Positions 36,083 to 44,882 are shown, numbered from the stretch's first letter. The stretch is 64,000 nucleotides of DNA from Actinoplanes sp. NBRC 103695 (GCF_030269485.1 NZ_BSTL01000032.1:1-64000); one strand, 5' to 3'. Notes: generated from the letters alone by a model not told the origin. Numbers and translations: made by a program.

Positions 36083-36730
36083 ATGCGCAAGACTGTGGTT
36101 GCCGGCCTTGCCGTAACGACGCTAATCGGCGGACTTGCCGGTCGGCTCAGCGCAACGCCGACCATCCGCCATCTCCGTCGGCAGAACGACGAACTGGCGG
36201 AGCAGGTCCGCAGCGATCGGCTCACAGGAGTGTTGAGCCGGGCCGGGCTCGAGCAGGCGTACACCGCGAGCAACGACCGCGGGCGTTTCGTGATCGTCGT
36301 GGATCTCGACACCTTCAAGGCCGTGAATGATGAACACGGTCATCCCGCCGGGGACAGGGTGCTCAGCGCGCTTGGCGCGCGCCTTGCCGACCTCGCGGCA
36401 CGGCACCAGGGGTGGGCGGGCCGACTCGGTGGGGACGAATTCGCGCTGATCCTGGCCGACTGCACGGCATCGGAGGCGCTGCAGATCGCGACGCACGCGG
36501 TGGCCGCCATCATCACCGAGAACCGCACCGGATCGGTGCAGGTCGGCGGCAGCGCGGGGATCGCCTACGCGACGAGGACCACCTCGTGGTCGGACGCCTT
36601 GACCGACGCCGACATCGCGCTCTACCAGGCGAAGCAGCGCGGCACCGTCACGCTGTTCGAGCCGGGAATGACCTACCCCCAGCCTCCTGCTCCTCGTCGG
36701 CGAGCCCGTGATCTGCGTGCGACGAACTAG
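36083..36730 (+). CDS. GGDEF-domain diguanylate cyclase
   Basis: 215 aa from the ATG at 36083 with GAAGGGA 7 bases upstream. A short hydrophobic N-terminus (VVAGLAVTTLIGGLAG) may anchor it in the membrane. The GGDEF domain covers about 45-195: RLTGVLSRAGLEQA, VIVVDLDTFKAVNDEHGHPA, the intact catalytic RLGGDEFALIL (about 113-123) and the GGSAGIAYA strand. It should make cyclic di-GMP. No upstream inhibitory-site RxxD is evident. A c-di-GMP synthase among plasmid-type genes is unusual. Confidence 0.88.
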   Translation: MRKTVVAGLAVTTLIGGLAGRLSATPTIRHLRRQNDELAEQVRSDRLTGVLSRAGLEQAYTASNDRGRFVIVVDLDTFKAVNDEHGHPAGDRVLSALGARLADLAARHQGWAGRLGGDEFALILADCTASEALQIATHAVAAIITENRTGSVQVGGSAGIAYATRTTSWSDALTDADIALYQAKQRGTVTLFEPGMTYPQPPAPRRRARDLRATN

Positions 36731-36911
36731 CTGCCCCGTCACCGGCTGAGTGTCGTACGTGGCCGTCCTCGGGACGGCTGATCTCGGCAGCTCAGCCTCC
36801 GATCGTCGCCGGGACCGGCCACACCGCGAGGCCGTGTGCCACTCGATGCCCGCGCAGACCAGCGCGGTTGATCTGCCACCCCATGCCCCTACCTCGGACG
36901 GAGGTCAGCCG

Positions 36912-37337
36912 ATGATGGTCCACGTCACCGTTTACCACAACACCGACGGCCGATTCACCGCCTTCCGCCGCGAACACCGGCTCCTTGCGGCCTTCGCCTT
37001 CTCCCGGGCTCTGCCACAGGACGCCACGGCCGAGCAGCTCGCAGAGTGGACGTTCTGCCTCTGCAACGCGGACCTGAAGATGCTGGTGGACAGGCACCCG
37101 ACGATCGATACCGCATCGACGTTCCTGCTCGCGTGCCGTTATCGGCTTCAGCGGGTGCGATCGCTGTCGGTGGGTGACGTCGTGCGGATCAGTACCCCGG
37201 CAGCCGTGTACTGGCTGGCCTGCGATGGTCTCGGTTGGACCGCCATCACGCCGCCGCCGAACGTGGCCGCCAGCCAGGTCCGCAAGACCAGCACGAACTG
37301 CGGCAGTGATCGGCAGCCCACAGAGTCGCAGCGGTAA
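36912..37337 (+). CDS. Hypothetical protein (plasmid-type)
   Basis: 141 aa from the ATG at 36912, preceded by GGAGGTCAGCC. It begins MMVHVTVYHNTDGRFTAFRR and contains HRLLAAFAFSRALPQDATAE. I know this VTVYHNTD...AF opening only from unannotated actinobacterial plasmid proteins. No catalytic motif is seen. Confidence 0.6.
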   Translation: MMVHVTVYHNTDGRFTAFRREHRLLAAFAFSRALPQDATAEQLAEWTFCLCNADLKMLVDRHPTIDTASTFLLACRYRLQRVRSLSVGDVVRISTPAAVYWLACDGLGWTAITPPPNVAASQVRKTSTNCGSDRQPTESQR

Positions 37338-37542
37338 GGGCGGCCACGGCCGAAAGGGCGCCATCACGCGGGTGGTCCGCGCGCTGGTGCAGCGCGCGGC
37401 GCTGCCACCTCAGGCGACCCCCTCTGGACCCCTCTTGCCTTCCACGCAGCCGTTGCGGCTGCGCAACACCAGCCTCACCCTCCTGCCTGTGGCCACACCT
37501 GGCCGCAGGCAGTTACGTCTGCGTCCACGAAGGGACACCTCC
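37338..37542 (+). promoter_or_regulatory. dprA leader with two perfect hairpins
   Basis: 205 bases. CCGCGCGCTG (37377-37386) pairs perfectly with CAGCGCGCGG (37390-37399) around a GTG loop. CGCAGCCG / CGGCTGCG (37445-37463) pairs around TTG. GAAGGGA precedes the ATG. No A-D type core is visible here. Confidence 0.45.
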
Positions 37543-38511
37543 ATGACCGACCTCGACATCTCCTCAACGACGTCATCCGCAGACGAGGCGGACCGGATCG
37601 CCCGTACCGCCTTGACCCTGCTGACCGAGCCCTGCCACCCGACGCTGTGGTCCATGACCCAACAGGACGGAGCGCAGGCGACACTCGACCGACTGCTCAC
37701 CGGCGACATCCCGGACGCGAAACTGCGCACGGCGGTAACGGTCGCCACCCGGCGGGGTGACGTGCGCCGTCTCGCCCACGCCGTGTGGCGTCATGCGCAG
37801 CGGCTCGGCGCGCGGCTGGTGGTGCCCGGCGACAGCGAGTGGCCTGGGCAGATCAACGACCTCACCCAGCTCAAACCCGCTGCCGAGAGGCCGACCGCTA
37901 TCAATACCGCGCCGCCGCTGTGTCTGTGGGTTCGTGGTGAACGGCTGCTGAGCGAGGCGTTCAGCCAGTCGGTGGCGATCGTGGGAGCTCGATCGGCCAC
38001 CGCGTACGGCCTTCAGGTCAGCGCCGATGTAGCTTCCGGGCTCGCGGCCCGCGGTTGGAGCATCGTGTCCGGCGGGGCCTTCGGCGTCGAAGCGGCCGCG
38101 CATCGAGGGGCCTTGGCCGCCCGTGGCCTGACCATCTCCGTGCTGGCCTGCGGAATCGACCGCCCCTTCCCTGTCGGTAACTCCGCCATGTTCGACCGGA
38201 TCATCGCGGACGGTCTGCTGGTCAGCCCCTGGCCGCTCGGCGCCGAGCCGCTCCGCCACCGCTTCGCTATCCGCAACCGGCTCCTCGCGACCGCTGCCGG
38301 CACCGTGCTGGTCGAGGCCGCGGCCCGCAGCGGCGCCGTGCAGACGGTCAGCCGAGCCCTCGACCTGGGTCGCGCCGCGATGGTCGTACCGGGGCCCGTG
38401 ACCTCGGCCCTGTCGACGGGCTGTCACCACTTTCTCCGCGCACACGCCGGTGCACGTGTGGTCACGTCCGCCGCTGACGTGATCACGGAGCTGAGCCGGA
38501 CCAGCAGATGA
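37543..38511 (+). CDS. dprA: DprA-like DNA-processing protein
   Basis: 322 aa. The DprA/Smf Rossmann core is clear: SVAIVGARSATAYG (about 144-157), IVSGGAFGVEAAAHRGALA (about 175-193), ISVLACGIDRPFPVGN, RFAIRNRLLA (about 242-251) and AAARSGAVQTVSRALDLGR. DprA binds incoming single-stranded DNA and loads RecA during natural transformation, and paralogs are carried by mobile elements. The N-terminal 100 residues replace the usual SAM-like domain with a helical segment. The usual SExP motif reads SPWP here. The long structured leader precedes it. Confidence 0.88.
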   Translation: MTDLDISSTTSSADEADRIARTALTLLTEPCHPTLWSMTQQDGAQATLDRLLTGDIPDAKLRTAVTVATRRGDVRRLAHAVWRHAQRLGARLVVPGDSEWPGQINDLTQLKPAAERPTAINTAPPLCLWVRGERLLSEAFSQSVAIVGARSATAYGLQVSADVASGLAARGWSIVSGGAFGVEAAAHRGALAARGLTISVLACGIDRPFPVGNSAMFDRIIADGLLVSPWPLGAEPLRHRFAIRNRLLATAAGTVLVEAAARSGAVQTVSRALDLGRAAMVVPGPVTSALSTGCHHFLRAHAGARVVTSAADVITELSRTSR

Positions 38512-38899
38512 ACCGAACCGTACGACGTACGCGGCACCCAGTGCCGGCGGTCGTGTTGAGCGGGTGAGTCGCGGCGATCGGCGCGGGCAGCCGGTGGCCG
38601 TCGCTGCCCGTAAGCGCTTGTACCGGCCCCGTCCCGGGCCGGTCAGGGCGCTGCACCCGGCACGCCCACGATCGATGTCTCAGCAGGCTGAGGTACGGCT
38701 TCGGGTGGGCGTGCCGGTCTGGTCCCTGGCCTGCCTCGGGCCGTCATGGCCGGTCCGCGCCCTGGGTCAGCGCGACCCCCGCGTGCCCGCCGTCCGGCCG
38801 GTCCACCGCGATCGATGGCCTCTCCCGATCGCGGTACCGGTAGGGCCGTACAGCAGCTCGGAGTCGCGACATCTGCCACGCCCAGGGAGTGTGATTGCC
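38512..38899 (+). promoter_or_regulatory. Long structured leader of the first DUF4192 gene
   Basis: 388 bases. A perfect 13-bp stem CCGGCACGCCCAC (38657-38669) / GTGGGCGTGCCGG (38705-38717) encloses a second hairpin CTCAGC / GCTGAG (38679-38692). Downstream the motif GTCAGCGCGAC (38766-38776) matches the 3-prime motif GTCAGCGCGGCA found after elements B and C. This suggests a more distant member of the same leader class. Confidence 0.5.
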
Positions 38900-39841
38900 G
38901 TGCTTGACCCCGCACCGTCAGTCGTTCGCGGTCCGGCCGACCTGCTCACCACCATTCCATACCTGCTGGGATACCACCCGACGGACAGCGTCGTCGTCAT
39001 GTTCGTGGCCGGCGACGGGCGCCTCGTCTGCGGTCTGAGTGTCGGCCGGGAAGCACCGGATGAGTTCATCATTACCAAGAGCAGCATCGCCGCCGCCCGC
39101 GCGGACTGCAGCCATGCCTTCGTCGTCGGTTATGGGCCGCTGTCGGACCGCGAACGGATCGGCGGAATCGTCGACGCGCTGAACCTGGCTGTCACCGTCG
39201 CAGCGCGGCTGCTTGTCGACGCCGGCAGGTACTACTGCCTCACCGACGGCTGCCCCTGCACACCCGAGCACGGCGCCGTCCTGGACCCCTCCAGCAATGT
39301 CATCGCCGCCGAGATGACCCTGCGCGGCAATGTGGCGCTGCCCTCGCGCGACGACTTCGCCGCCTTCGTCGAGCCCGACCCCGACGCTCAAGCCCGCACC
39401 GCCGCCGCCCTGAAACTAATGTCGGCCCATCTGCCGGATGCGGTAGCAGTCGTGAACGCCAGCTTGGACATCGCGTCCGCGGGAGGTCGGCTCAGCGACG
39501 AACAGGCGGCCCGTCTGGCGGTCGCCCTCATCGACGACGACGGCCGCAGCACGGCATGGCGGGCAACCACGGGCGAGGACTGGCAGCACGACCTGTGGCT
39601 CGACATGGCCCGCCGCGTGCCCTGCGACTACGTGGCGACGCCGGCGAACCTGGCCGCTTGGAGTGCCTGGCGGCGCCGCGAGCCGGCGCTGGCCGGGGCC
39701 GCCCTGTCCCATGCCGTGCACGCCGAGCCGGACAACACCATGTCGCACCTGATCGACGTCGTGCTCACGTCCGGGATCAATCCGGCGACGCTGCCCTGGC
39801 CACTGAAGGACGGCTCTGACCTCGAGGGCCTCCTGCCGTAA
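38900..39841 (+). CDS. DUF4192 protein (copy 1)
   Basis: 313 aa from the GTG at 38900, placed to align with the paralog's MIDP start and with AGGGAG 10 bases upstream. DUF4192 hallmarks: VRGPADLLTTIPYLLGYHPTD at the N-terminus, VVVMFVAGDGRL, ALSHAVHAEPDNTMSHLID near the C-terminus and the YYCLTDGCPCTPEHG cysteine loop. The family is widespread in actinobacteria and of unknown function. A second copy lies at 49414-50328. Confidence 0.9.
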   Translation: MLDPAPSVVRGPADLLTTIPYLLGYHPTDSVVVMFVAGDGRLVCGLSVGREAPDEFIITKSSIAAARADCSHAFVVGYGPLSDRERIGGIVDALNLAVTVAARLLVDAGRYYCLTDGCPCTPEHGAVLDPSSNVIAAEMTLRGNVALPSRDDFAAFVEPDPDAQARTAAALKLMSAHLPDAVAVVNASLDIASAGGRLSDEQAARLAVALIDDDGRSTAWRATTGEDWQHDLWLDMARRVPCDYVATPANLAAWSAWRRREPALAGAALSHAVHAEPDNTMSHLIDVVLTSGINPATLPWPLKDGSDLEGLLP

Positions 39842-40049
39842 GTCCGTCGGCGGTGTCCCGGCGCCGCACGGTGCCGGGACACCTGCCGCCAGCCTGCTGC
39901 CGCACATCGCGGCCGGCGCCGCGCTGCAAATTGCTGCCGCCCGCCTGCAGGACGACGCCGGCATCGCGCTCTTTCACCGGCCGCGCCCCCGCCGCCCCGC
40001 GCGCCGCGGCCGGGCCATGCCCCTTTCTCACTGAGCAAGGAGATATCTC

Positions 40050-42227
40050 GTGGGCAACCTCCCACCTGCGGACACTGCGGAACACCACTCAACCGTCGCC
40101 CCCGTCACCGCTGAGCCTGTCTCGGTCGACACGCTGGCGTACCCGATCTCGCCGGAATACGTGAAGTCGTGGACCCCCGTGCGGGCGCTGTGCGAGCTGA
40201 TCGCCAACGCCCTCGACGAAGACCCCGGCGCCCACGTCGGGTGGGCCGACGGAGTCCTGACCATCAGCGACGACGGCCCTGGCATCCCCGAAGAGGGACT
40301 CGTCCTGGGGTACTCGACGAAAACCGACGCGCAGATCGGCCAGTTCGGCGAAGGCAAGAAACTTGCCTGTCTCGTCCTGGCCCGCAGCCCGGAGGTCGGT
40401 CAGGTGCGCTACGACACCGTCGGCTACGGGTTCACCCCGTCGGTCGAGCGCCGCCGGCTGCTCGACGGCATCGTGCCGTCACGATCCGCCGACGGCACCG
40501 AAGTCCTCGTCTACCACCTGCACCGCAGCGACCGCAACCGCGGCACGCTCATCACCGTCGCCTGTCCGAAGGACCTCGCCGACGAGGCCATCAGCCGGTT
40601 CCGGTCGCTGAGCGAGCCCGGCTACCAGCCGTCGCAGGGCAACGGGACCTGTGTGCTCACCGGCCGGCCCGGGCGGGTATGGATCGGCGGCGTCCTGGTC
40701 ACCACCACGCCCGGTCTGCTCGCCTCCTACGACCTGCCCTTGGACGCCAAAGGCCTGCAGAACCGCGACCGCACCGTCATCGAAGCCGGCGCCCTGCGCG
40801 ACGCGGTCCGCGCCATCCTCGCCGGCAGCGTAGACCAGCAGATCATCGGCCGGTTCGCCCAGCACGTCCTGGACGGCGGGAAACTCCGCGAACAGGAGCA
40901 ATACTTCGCCGACATCCGCCTGCCGCGGGCCCGGGCCGCATGGCGGACATGGGCGCGCACCCACCTGCCCACGCTGACGTTCTTCACCCTCTCGGGCAAC
41001 GAGGAAGCCAAGCTCGACCTGGCCGACAAGGGCTACACCGAACTCACCGCCGAGGGCTTGCCCCAGGAGCAACTGTGGGCGTTCATGGAACGACTGGGTG
41101 TCGAGGTCGCCCGGACCCGCCGGGTGCGGCACTACGAACGCACCCGGGACAAAACGACGTGGGTTCCTCTGCAACAGCTCACCGCCGCTGAACGCGAGGT
41201 GCTGGACGAGACCGTGCAGCTCGTGCGCCGGGCGATCGGCCCCTTCGCTCTGGGCCGGGTCCGGGTGTACTCCGACAGCGAGGAGTCGCCATGCTCCGAC
41301 GGCTTCTACCACCCACGCACCGACGACGTCGCCGTTCACCGCGCTGTTCTGAGCAGCCGGCATCAGGCACGACACGTGCTGCTGCACGAGGCGGCGCACC
41401 GCGTGGGGCGCCGCGGCGGCGGCCGGTGGCGGCCCGTGCGCGACTATCACGACCGCAGCCGCGGCTTCGAGCGGATGCTCGGCGACTTCGCCGCGGTGTT
41501 GCTGGACTATCTCGCGGCCGGTGACGCTCTTCCCGAGCTGTCCGATGAGGCGCTGGCGGCGGGGTCCCGTGTCCTGCGTCTGGCTCCGGCCGACGATCCG
41601 GCGGTGCCGGGAGTACGCCGCGAGCTGGCGCACCTGCTGATCGACCAGTTGCCGCACGCCCTTACCGCCGGCGGTTTCACCGGCGAGAAGGACTTGGTCG
41701 CCTCCACCGGGGTCCATCCGGATTACTGGCGGACGCTGACGCATCCGAAGGTCGCCGGCCACCGGCAGCAACGCGGGGGCCGAGCGTGGGACTACGACAA
41801 AGTTGCCCTGCTCGCCGAGGCCGCCGGTGTGCATCCGCCGGTCGTGTGGCTCGGATACCACCTGTGTGAAGGCCCGATCTACGGCCGCCCCCGTCACCGC
41901 GGGTTCCGGCCTGACCCGAATGATGTCCGCGGCCGGGCCGGGTACCGCACGCCTGATCACGACGGCGGCCTCAACGGACGGCTGCAACCGCACTCCGCGA
42001 GCCGTTCGAGCGTCGCGTGGACCAAGAAGATGCGCGAGGCCACTCTGCGGGCCTGCGCCGACTTGCAGGCCCTTGGCGGGATCTACGCCGAGCAGATCCC
42101 CGCGCTGCACGACCTGATCGACGGCAAGACGACCGCGGTCATGGGTGATGACCGCTGGCATGCCCCAGCGCGGACGTTGCTCGCTATCGAACGCCAGCGC
42201 CTGCGGCTCGACGCCACTCCGGCATAG
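40050..42227 (+). CDS. GHKL ATPase fused to a zincin-like metallopeptidase domain
   Basis: 725 aa, GTG start with AAGGAGAT upstream. The N-terminus is a Bergerat-fold ATPase: ALCELIANALDE (N-box, about 46-57), SDDGPGIPEEG (G1, about 73-83) and IGQFGEGKKLACLV (G2 lid, about 96-109), resembling Hsp90/MORC-type folds without a kinase domain. A second region (about 395-520) has HVLLHEAAHRVG (HExxH-like HEAAH at 446-450) followed by GFERMLGDFAAVLLDY, compatible with a zinc metallopeptidase. The last 150 residues are unknown. It follows a 208-base leader. The combination suggests an ATP-gated protease or chaperone, possibly anti-defence. Confidence 0.75.
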   Translation: MGNLPPADTAEHHSTVAPVTAEPVSVDTLAYPISPEYVKSWTPVRALCELIANALDEDPGAHVGWADGVLTISDDGPGIPEEGLVLGYSTKTDAQIGQFGEGKKLACLVLARSPEVGQVRYDTVGYGFTPSVERRRLLDGIVPSRSADGTEVLVYHLHRSDRNRGTLITVACPKDLADEAISRFRSLSEPGYQPSQGNGTCVLTGRPGRVWIGGVLVTTTPGLLASYDLPLDAKGLQNRDRTVIEAGALRDAVRAILAGSVDQQIIGRFAQHVLDGGKLREQEQYFADIRLPRARAAWRTWARTHLPTLTFFTLSGNEEAKLDLADKGYTELTAEGLPQEQLWAFMERLGVEVARTRRVRHYERTRDKTTWVPLQQLTAAEREVLDETVQLVRRAIGPFALGRVRVYSDSEESPCSDGFYHPRTDDVAVHRAVLSSRHQARHVLLHEAAHRVGRRGGGRWRPVRDYHDRSRGFERMLGDFAAVLLDYLAAGDALPELSDEALAAGSRVLRLAPADDPAVPGVRRELAHLLIDQLPHALTAGGFTGEKDLVASTGVHPDYWRTLTHPKVAGHRQQRGGRAWDYDKVALLAEAAGVHPPVVWLGYHLCEGPIYGRPRHRGFRPDPNDVRGRAGYRTPDHDGGLNGRLQPHSASRSSVAWTKKMREATLRACADLQALGGIYAEQIPALHDLIDGKTTAVMGDDRWHAPARTLLAIERQRLRLDATPA

Positions 42228-42362
42228 CGGCGCGGCTCCGCAGCATCGCCCACCTGCAGAGAAACCGTCCTGGCGCTCCGACCAGTCACGCCTAAGGCGC
42301 CACCGTGCGCGGCGCGGAACCACATCACCCGACCGAATCCTTCACCGCAGCAGGGAGAAAGC

Positions 42363-42866
42363 ATGCTGATCAGACTGGAACGCGTCCAGGCGCAACACGA
42401 CGTCACAGTCCTCGACGCAGCACAGACATTCGCCGTTTCTAAAGACGTTGACGAGCCCGATCCCGACGGCACGTATTCGATCATCACGGTCAACGGTGAG
42501 GACGGGATCCAGGTCGCCGGCTCCGAACAACAGCTGCACGGCTGGTTGAACCGCGCCCGCGCGCAGTTGAGGGCCGCGACCGGGGGTCCGCGCATCATGA
42601 ACGTGCTCGACCTGTCCACCAACCACCTCCCCGAGCAGGTCTGCGCTCACCTGAGCGATTACTACGGAGTCACCGCCCACGACACCCTCTACGGCTGGCT
42701 TGTGGTTGTGCCCGGTGATCTTTCTGTGCACCGCGTGCACCACCCCGACACCGTGCCTGACGTGGTGTGGGCGCTGTGGGAATACGCGCACCGTTTCGGC
42801 GCCGAATACCTGAAACTCGATGCCAATGCCGATCAGGTGGACGGCCTCGCTTCGTGGGACTGGTGA
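42363..42866 (+). CDS. DUF5983-like protein
   Basis: 167 aa, ATG at 42363 after CAGGGAGAAAGC. The C-terminal half reads MNVLDLSTNHLPEQVCAHLS and YGWLVVVPGDLSVHRV, close to the LSTxHLPE...YGWLV pattern of DUF5983. The N-terminal half is a small alpha/beta domain, possibly a DUF5983 partner. Function unknown. A hairpin GCCGCC / GGCGGC (42911-42925) follows. Confidence 0.65.
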   Translation: MLIRLERVQAQHDVTVLDAAQTFAVSKDVDEPDPDGTYSIITVNGEDGIQVAGSEQQLHGWLNRARAQLRAATGGPRIMNVLDLSTNHLPEQVCAHLSDYYGVTAHDTLYGWLVVVPGDLSVHRVHHPDTVPDVVWALWEYAHRFGAEYLKLDANADQVDGLASWDW

Positions 42867-42967
42867 CCGGCATGACATCGCCGATCCCCTTCGGTCTCGA
42901 CGTGCCGTAGGCCGCCCCGGGCGGCGTCCTGTTCCGGTAGCCGCGGACGCGGGCGCCTGCCCTGGAT

Positions 42968-43130
42968 GGGACGGGGCACGGTCCCGCCCGCGCGCGCCGT
43001 CGTCAAGCCACCGGCCATCGACCGATACAAGACATCACTCCGAGGATCAACATCTGCTGCGACGCGGTCAAACCGCAGGGCCGGGGCTGGACACCGGCAC
43101 CACGACGGGTGGGCCGGTTCGTGCCGTCCC
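42968..43130 (+). repeat. Structured leader element D2
   Basis: 163-base rod with outer stem GGGACGG..CACG / CGTGCCGTCCC (ends 42968 and 43130) and middle stem GTCAAGCCACCGGCC / GGCCGGGGCTGGAC (two mismatches). Flanking sequence GGCACGGTCCCG and CGTCGTCAAGCCAC is shared with D1. Like D1 it is followed by CTGGAGGTC and a start codon (TTG at 43191, 60 bases after the rod). Confidence 0.7.
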
Positions 43131-43190
43131 TCCCGGCAGACCCCGCAACACCTCGGCGGCCGGGACCCGTACTGGCTCTGGAGGTCGTCC

Positions 43191-43325
43191 TTGTCCAGCA
43201 TCAAAAACCATGCCCATGCTCTACTCGCGGGTCAGCCGGTTTCCCGCAAGTCTGCGGTACCCGCGTGCCGACGCAGCCCGGCGGCGACATGTCACAGGGT
43301 TCGACCGGTGGGGTGGCCGGCATGA
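43191..43325 (+). CDS. 44-aa ORF coupled to the ComM-like gene
   Basis: TTG start 6 bases after CTGGAGGTC, the same site that serves the D1 gene. The peptide begins SSIKNHAHALLAGQPVSRK and is basic with two Cys. Its TGA overlaps the ATG of the ComM-like gene (43322-43325). It may be a leader peptide or a small partner protein. Confidence 0.5.
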   Translation: MSSIKNHAHALLAGQPVSRKSAVPACRRSPAATCHRVRPVGWPA

Positions 43326-44824
43326 CGGCGCTGAGCGTGGCGACGGTGACCGCAGACGGCGGCCAGTGCCGGGAAGCGATCGTGCAGGTGAGCGCTTTGA
43401 CCGGAGGGCGCAGCCTGGTCGCGGTCGGCCCGGAAGGGGCCTCCCGTCCCGAGCTGAGCGACCGTGTGTACGCCGGCATCCGCAACACCGGACTGACGTG
43501 GCCGGATCGCAACATCGTCATCTCCTTCGCCCCGGCGGGCACCTGGCCGGTGCCTCCCAGCGCCGATCTGGCCGTCACCGTGGGAGTGCTGGCCGCTATG
43601 GGGCACGTTCCGTTCACTGCGCTGAGCGAGACGATGTTCTTCGGCGAGGTCGGGCTCGACGGAGCAGTACGCCCGGTCCGCGACACGCTCGCCCTGGTCG
43701 CCGCAGCCGCCGACCTGGGATACGACACGGTCGTGGTGCCGGCGGCCAACGCCCGGCAGGCGATGCTGGTCCCCGGCGCGCACGTGATCGCCGTCAACTC
43801 CCTGAGGGAGTTGGTCACCTGGGCCACCACCGGCACCGAACCACCACTACCTGCGCTGCCCGGCGACATCGCGACGGCAGATAAAGGTTCCGCTGAGGCG
43901 GACCTGATGCACCTTCCGGCGTGGATGACGCCGGCGGCGTTCGCCCTCGAGGTCGCCGCTGCGGGGCGACATCACCTCGGGGTCAGCGCCGCACCGGAGT
44001 TTCCCGTGGCGCTGATCGGCGAACAGCTCCGATCTCTGCTGCCGGATCTTGACGATCGCCAGGCCGTTCAAGTCAGCGGGTTGCACGCCGCCGCTGGTTA
44101 CCCGGTGGACGCGCTGATCCGGCGCCCGCCGCTCATGGTCCCAGGGATCACGATCTCAGTGTCCAGCATGATCGGCGGCCGGCGGCCGGGTGTGGTGAGC
44201 TTGGCGCACCGTGGCGTCCTGCTGCTGCGCGACGCCGCAGACTTCGCGCCGGAGGTCCTGCACGCCCTGCGTCAGCCGCTCGACCGCCGCATCGTCCAGC
44301 TGGCTCACGCACGAGGCACTACCACGTTCCCGGCCGACATTCAGCTGATCGCCACGTCCAGGCCATGTCTCTGCTCGACCGGTCACAGCGCGAGCCACGA
44401 GTGCAGCCCTCCGGCAGGCCGGAGTTCCCGCAGTCAATTGCGCGCGATCTCTGATCGCCTGGACATCGCCGTCACCATCGCGGCGACATCCGGGGCAGCC
44501 ACCGCCGGTGAGCCGATCGCAACGGTCGCGGCGCGCGTCGCCGCAGCTCGGACAGCGGCCGCCGCGCGGTGGACGCAGAAGGGCTTCTCCGCCAATGCGG
44601 AAGTCACGAAGGACGTCTTGTGGCGACCTACGTTCCGCATCCCCGCGTCGGCAACGGAGGGACTCCGGCGGCTGCTCGATGCCGGCCAGATGAGCGCGAG
44701 GGCCTACGGCCGGGTGCTGCGGCTCGCCTGGACGGTCAGCGACCTGCGCGGTGCCGGCCGCCCCGACCGGGATGCCGTTGACACCGCCGTCGAGCTGCAT
44801 CACCCACAGCGTCACACGAGCTGA
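43322..44824 (+). CDS. ComM/YifB-like protein lacking Walker motifs
   Basis: 500 aa from the ATG at 43322 (alternative 43289). It follows ComM from end to end: an N-terminal Lon-like domain (TALSVATVTADGGQCREAIV ... ELSDRVYAGIRNTGL), then EVAAAGRHHLGVSAAPEFPV where ComM has the Walker A GPPGxGKT. VSLAHRGVLLLRDAADFAPE stands where Walker B HRGVLFLDE is expected, then ALRQPLDRRIVQLAHARG, FPADIQLIATSRPCLCSTG and the C-terminal helical Mg-chelatase domain. P-loop lysine and Walker B acid pair are absent, so ATP hydrolysis is unlikely. ComM is a branch-migration helicase for ssDNA integration, and this could be a structural or decoy partner. Confidence 0.8.
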   Translation: MTALSVATVTADGGQCREAIVQVSALTGGRSLVAVGPEGASRPELSDRVYAGIRNTGLTWPDRNIVISFAPAGTWPVPPSADLAVTVGVLAAMGHVPFTALSETMFFGEVGLDGAVRPVRDTLALVAAAADLGYDTVVVPAANARQAMLVPGAHVIAVNSLRELVTWATTGTEPPLPALPGDIATADKGSAEADLMHLPAWMTPAAFALEVAAAGRHHLGVSAAPEFPVALIGEQLRSLLPDLDDRQAVQVSGLHAAAGYPVDALIRRPPLMVPGITISVSSMIGGRRPGVVSLAHRGVLLLRDAADFAPEVLHALRQPLDRRIVQLAHARGTTTFPADIQLIATSRPCLCSTGHSASHECSPPAGRSSRSQLRAISDRLDIAVTIAATSGAATAGEPIATVAARVAAARTAAAARWTQKGFSANAEVTKDVLWRPTFRIPASATEGLRRLLDAGQMSARAYGRVLRLAWTVSDLRGAGRPDRDAVDTAVELHHPQRHTS

Positions 44825-44882
44825 TCCCTCGCCGCCCTCGGCCCCGGCGAAGGTGATCACTCCAATCCGCTATTCGCTAATC

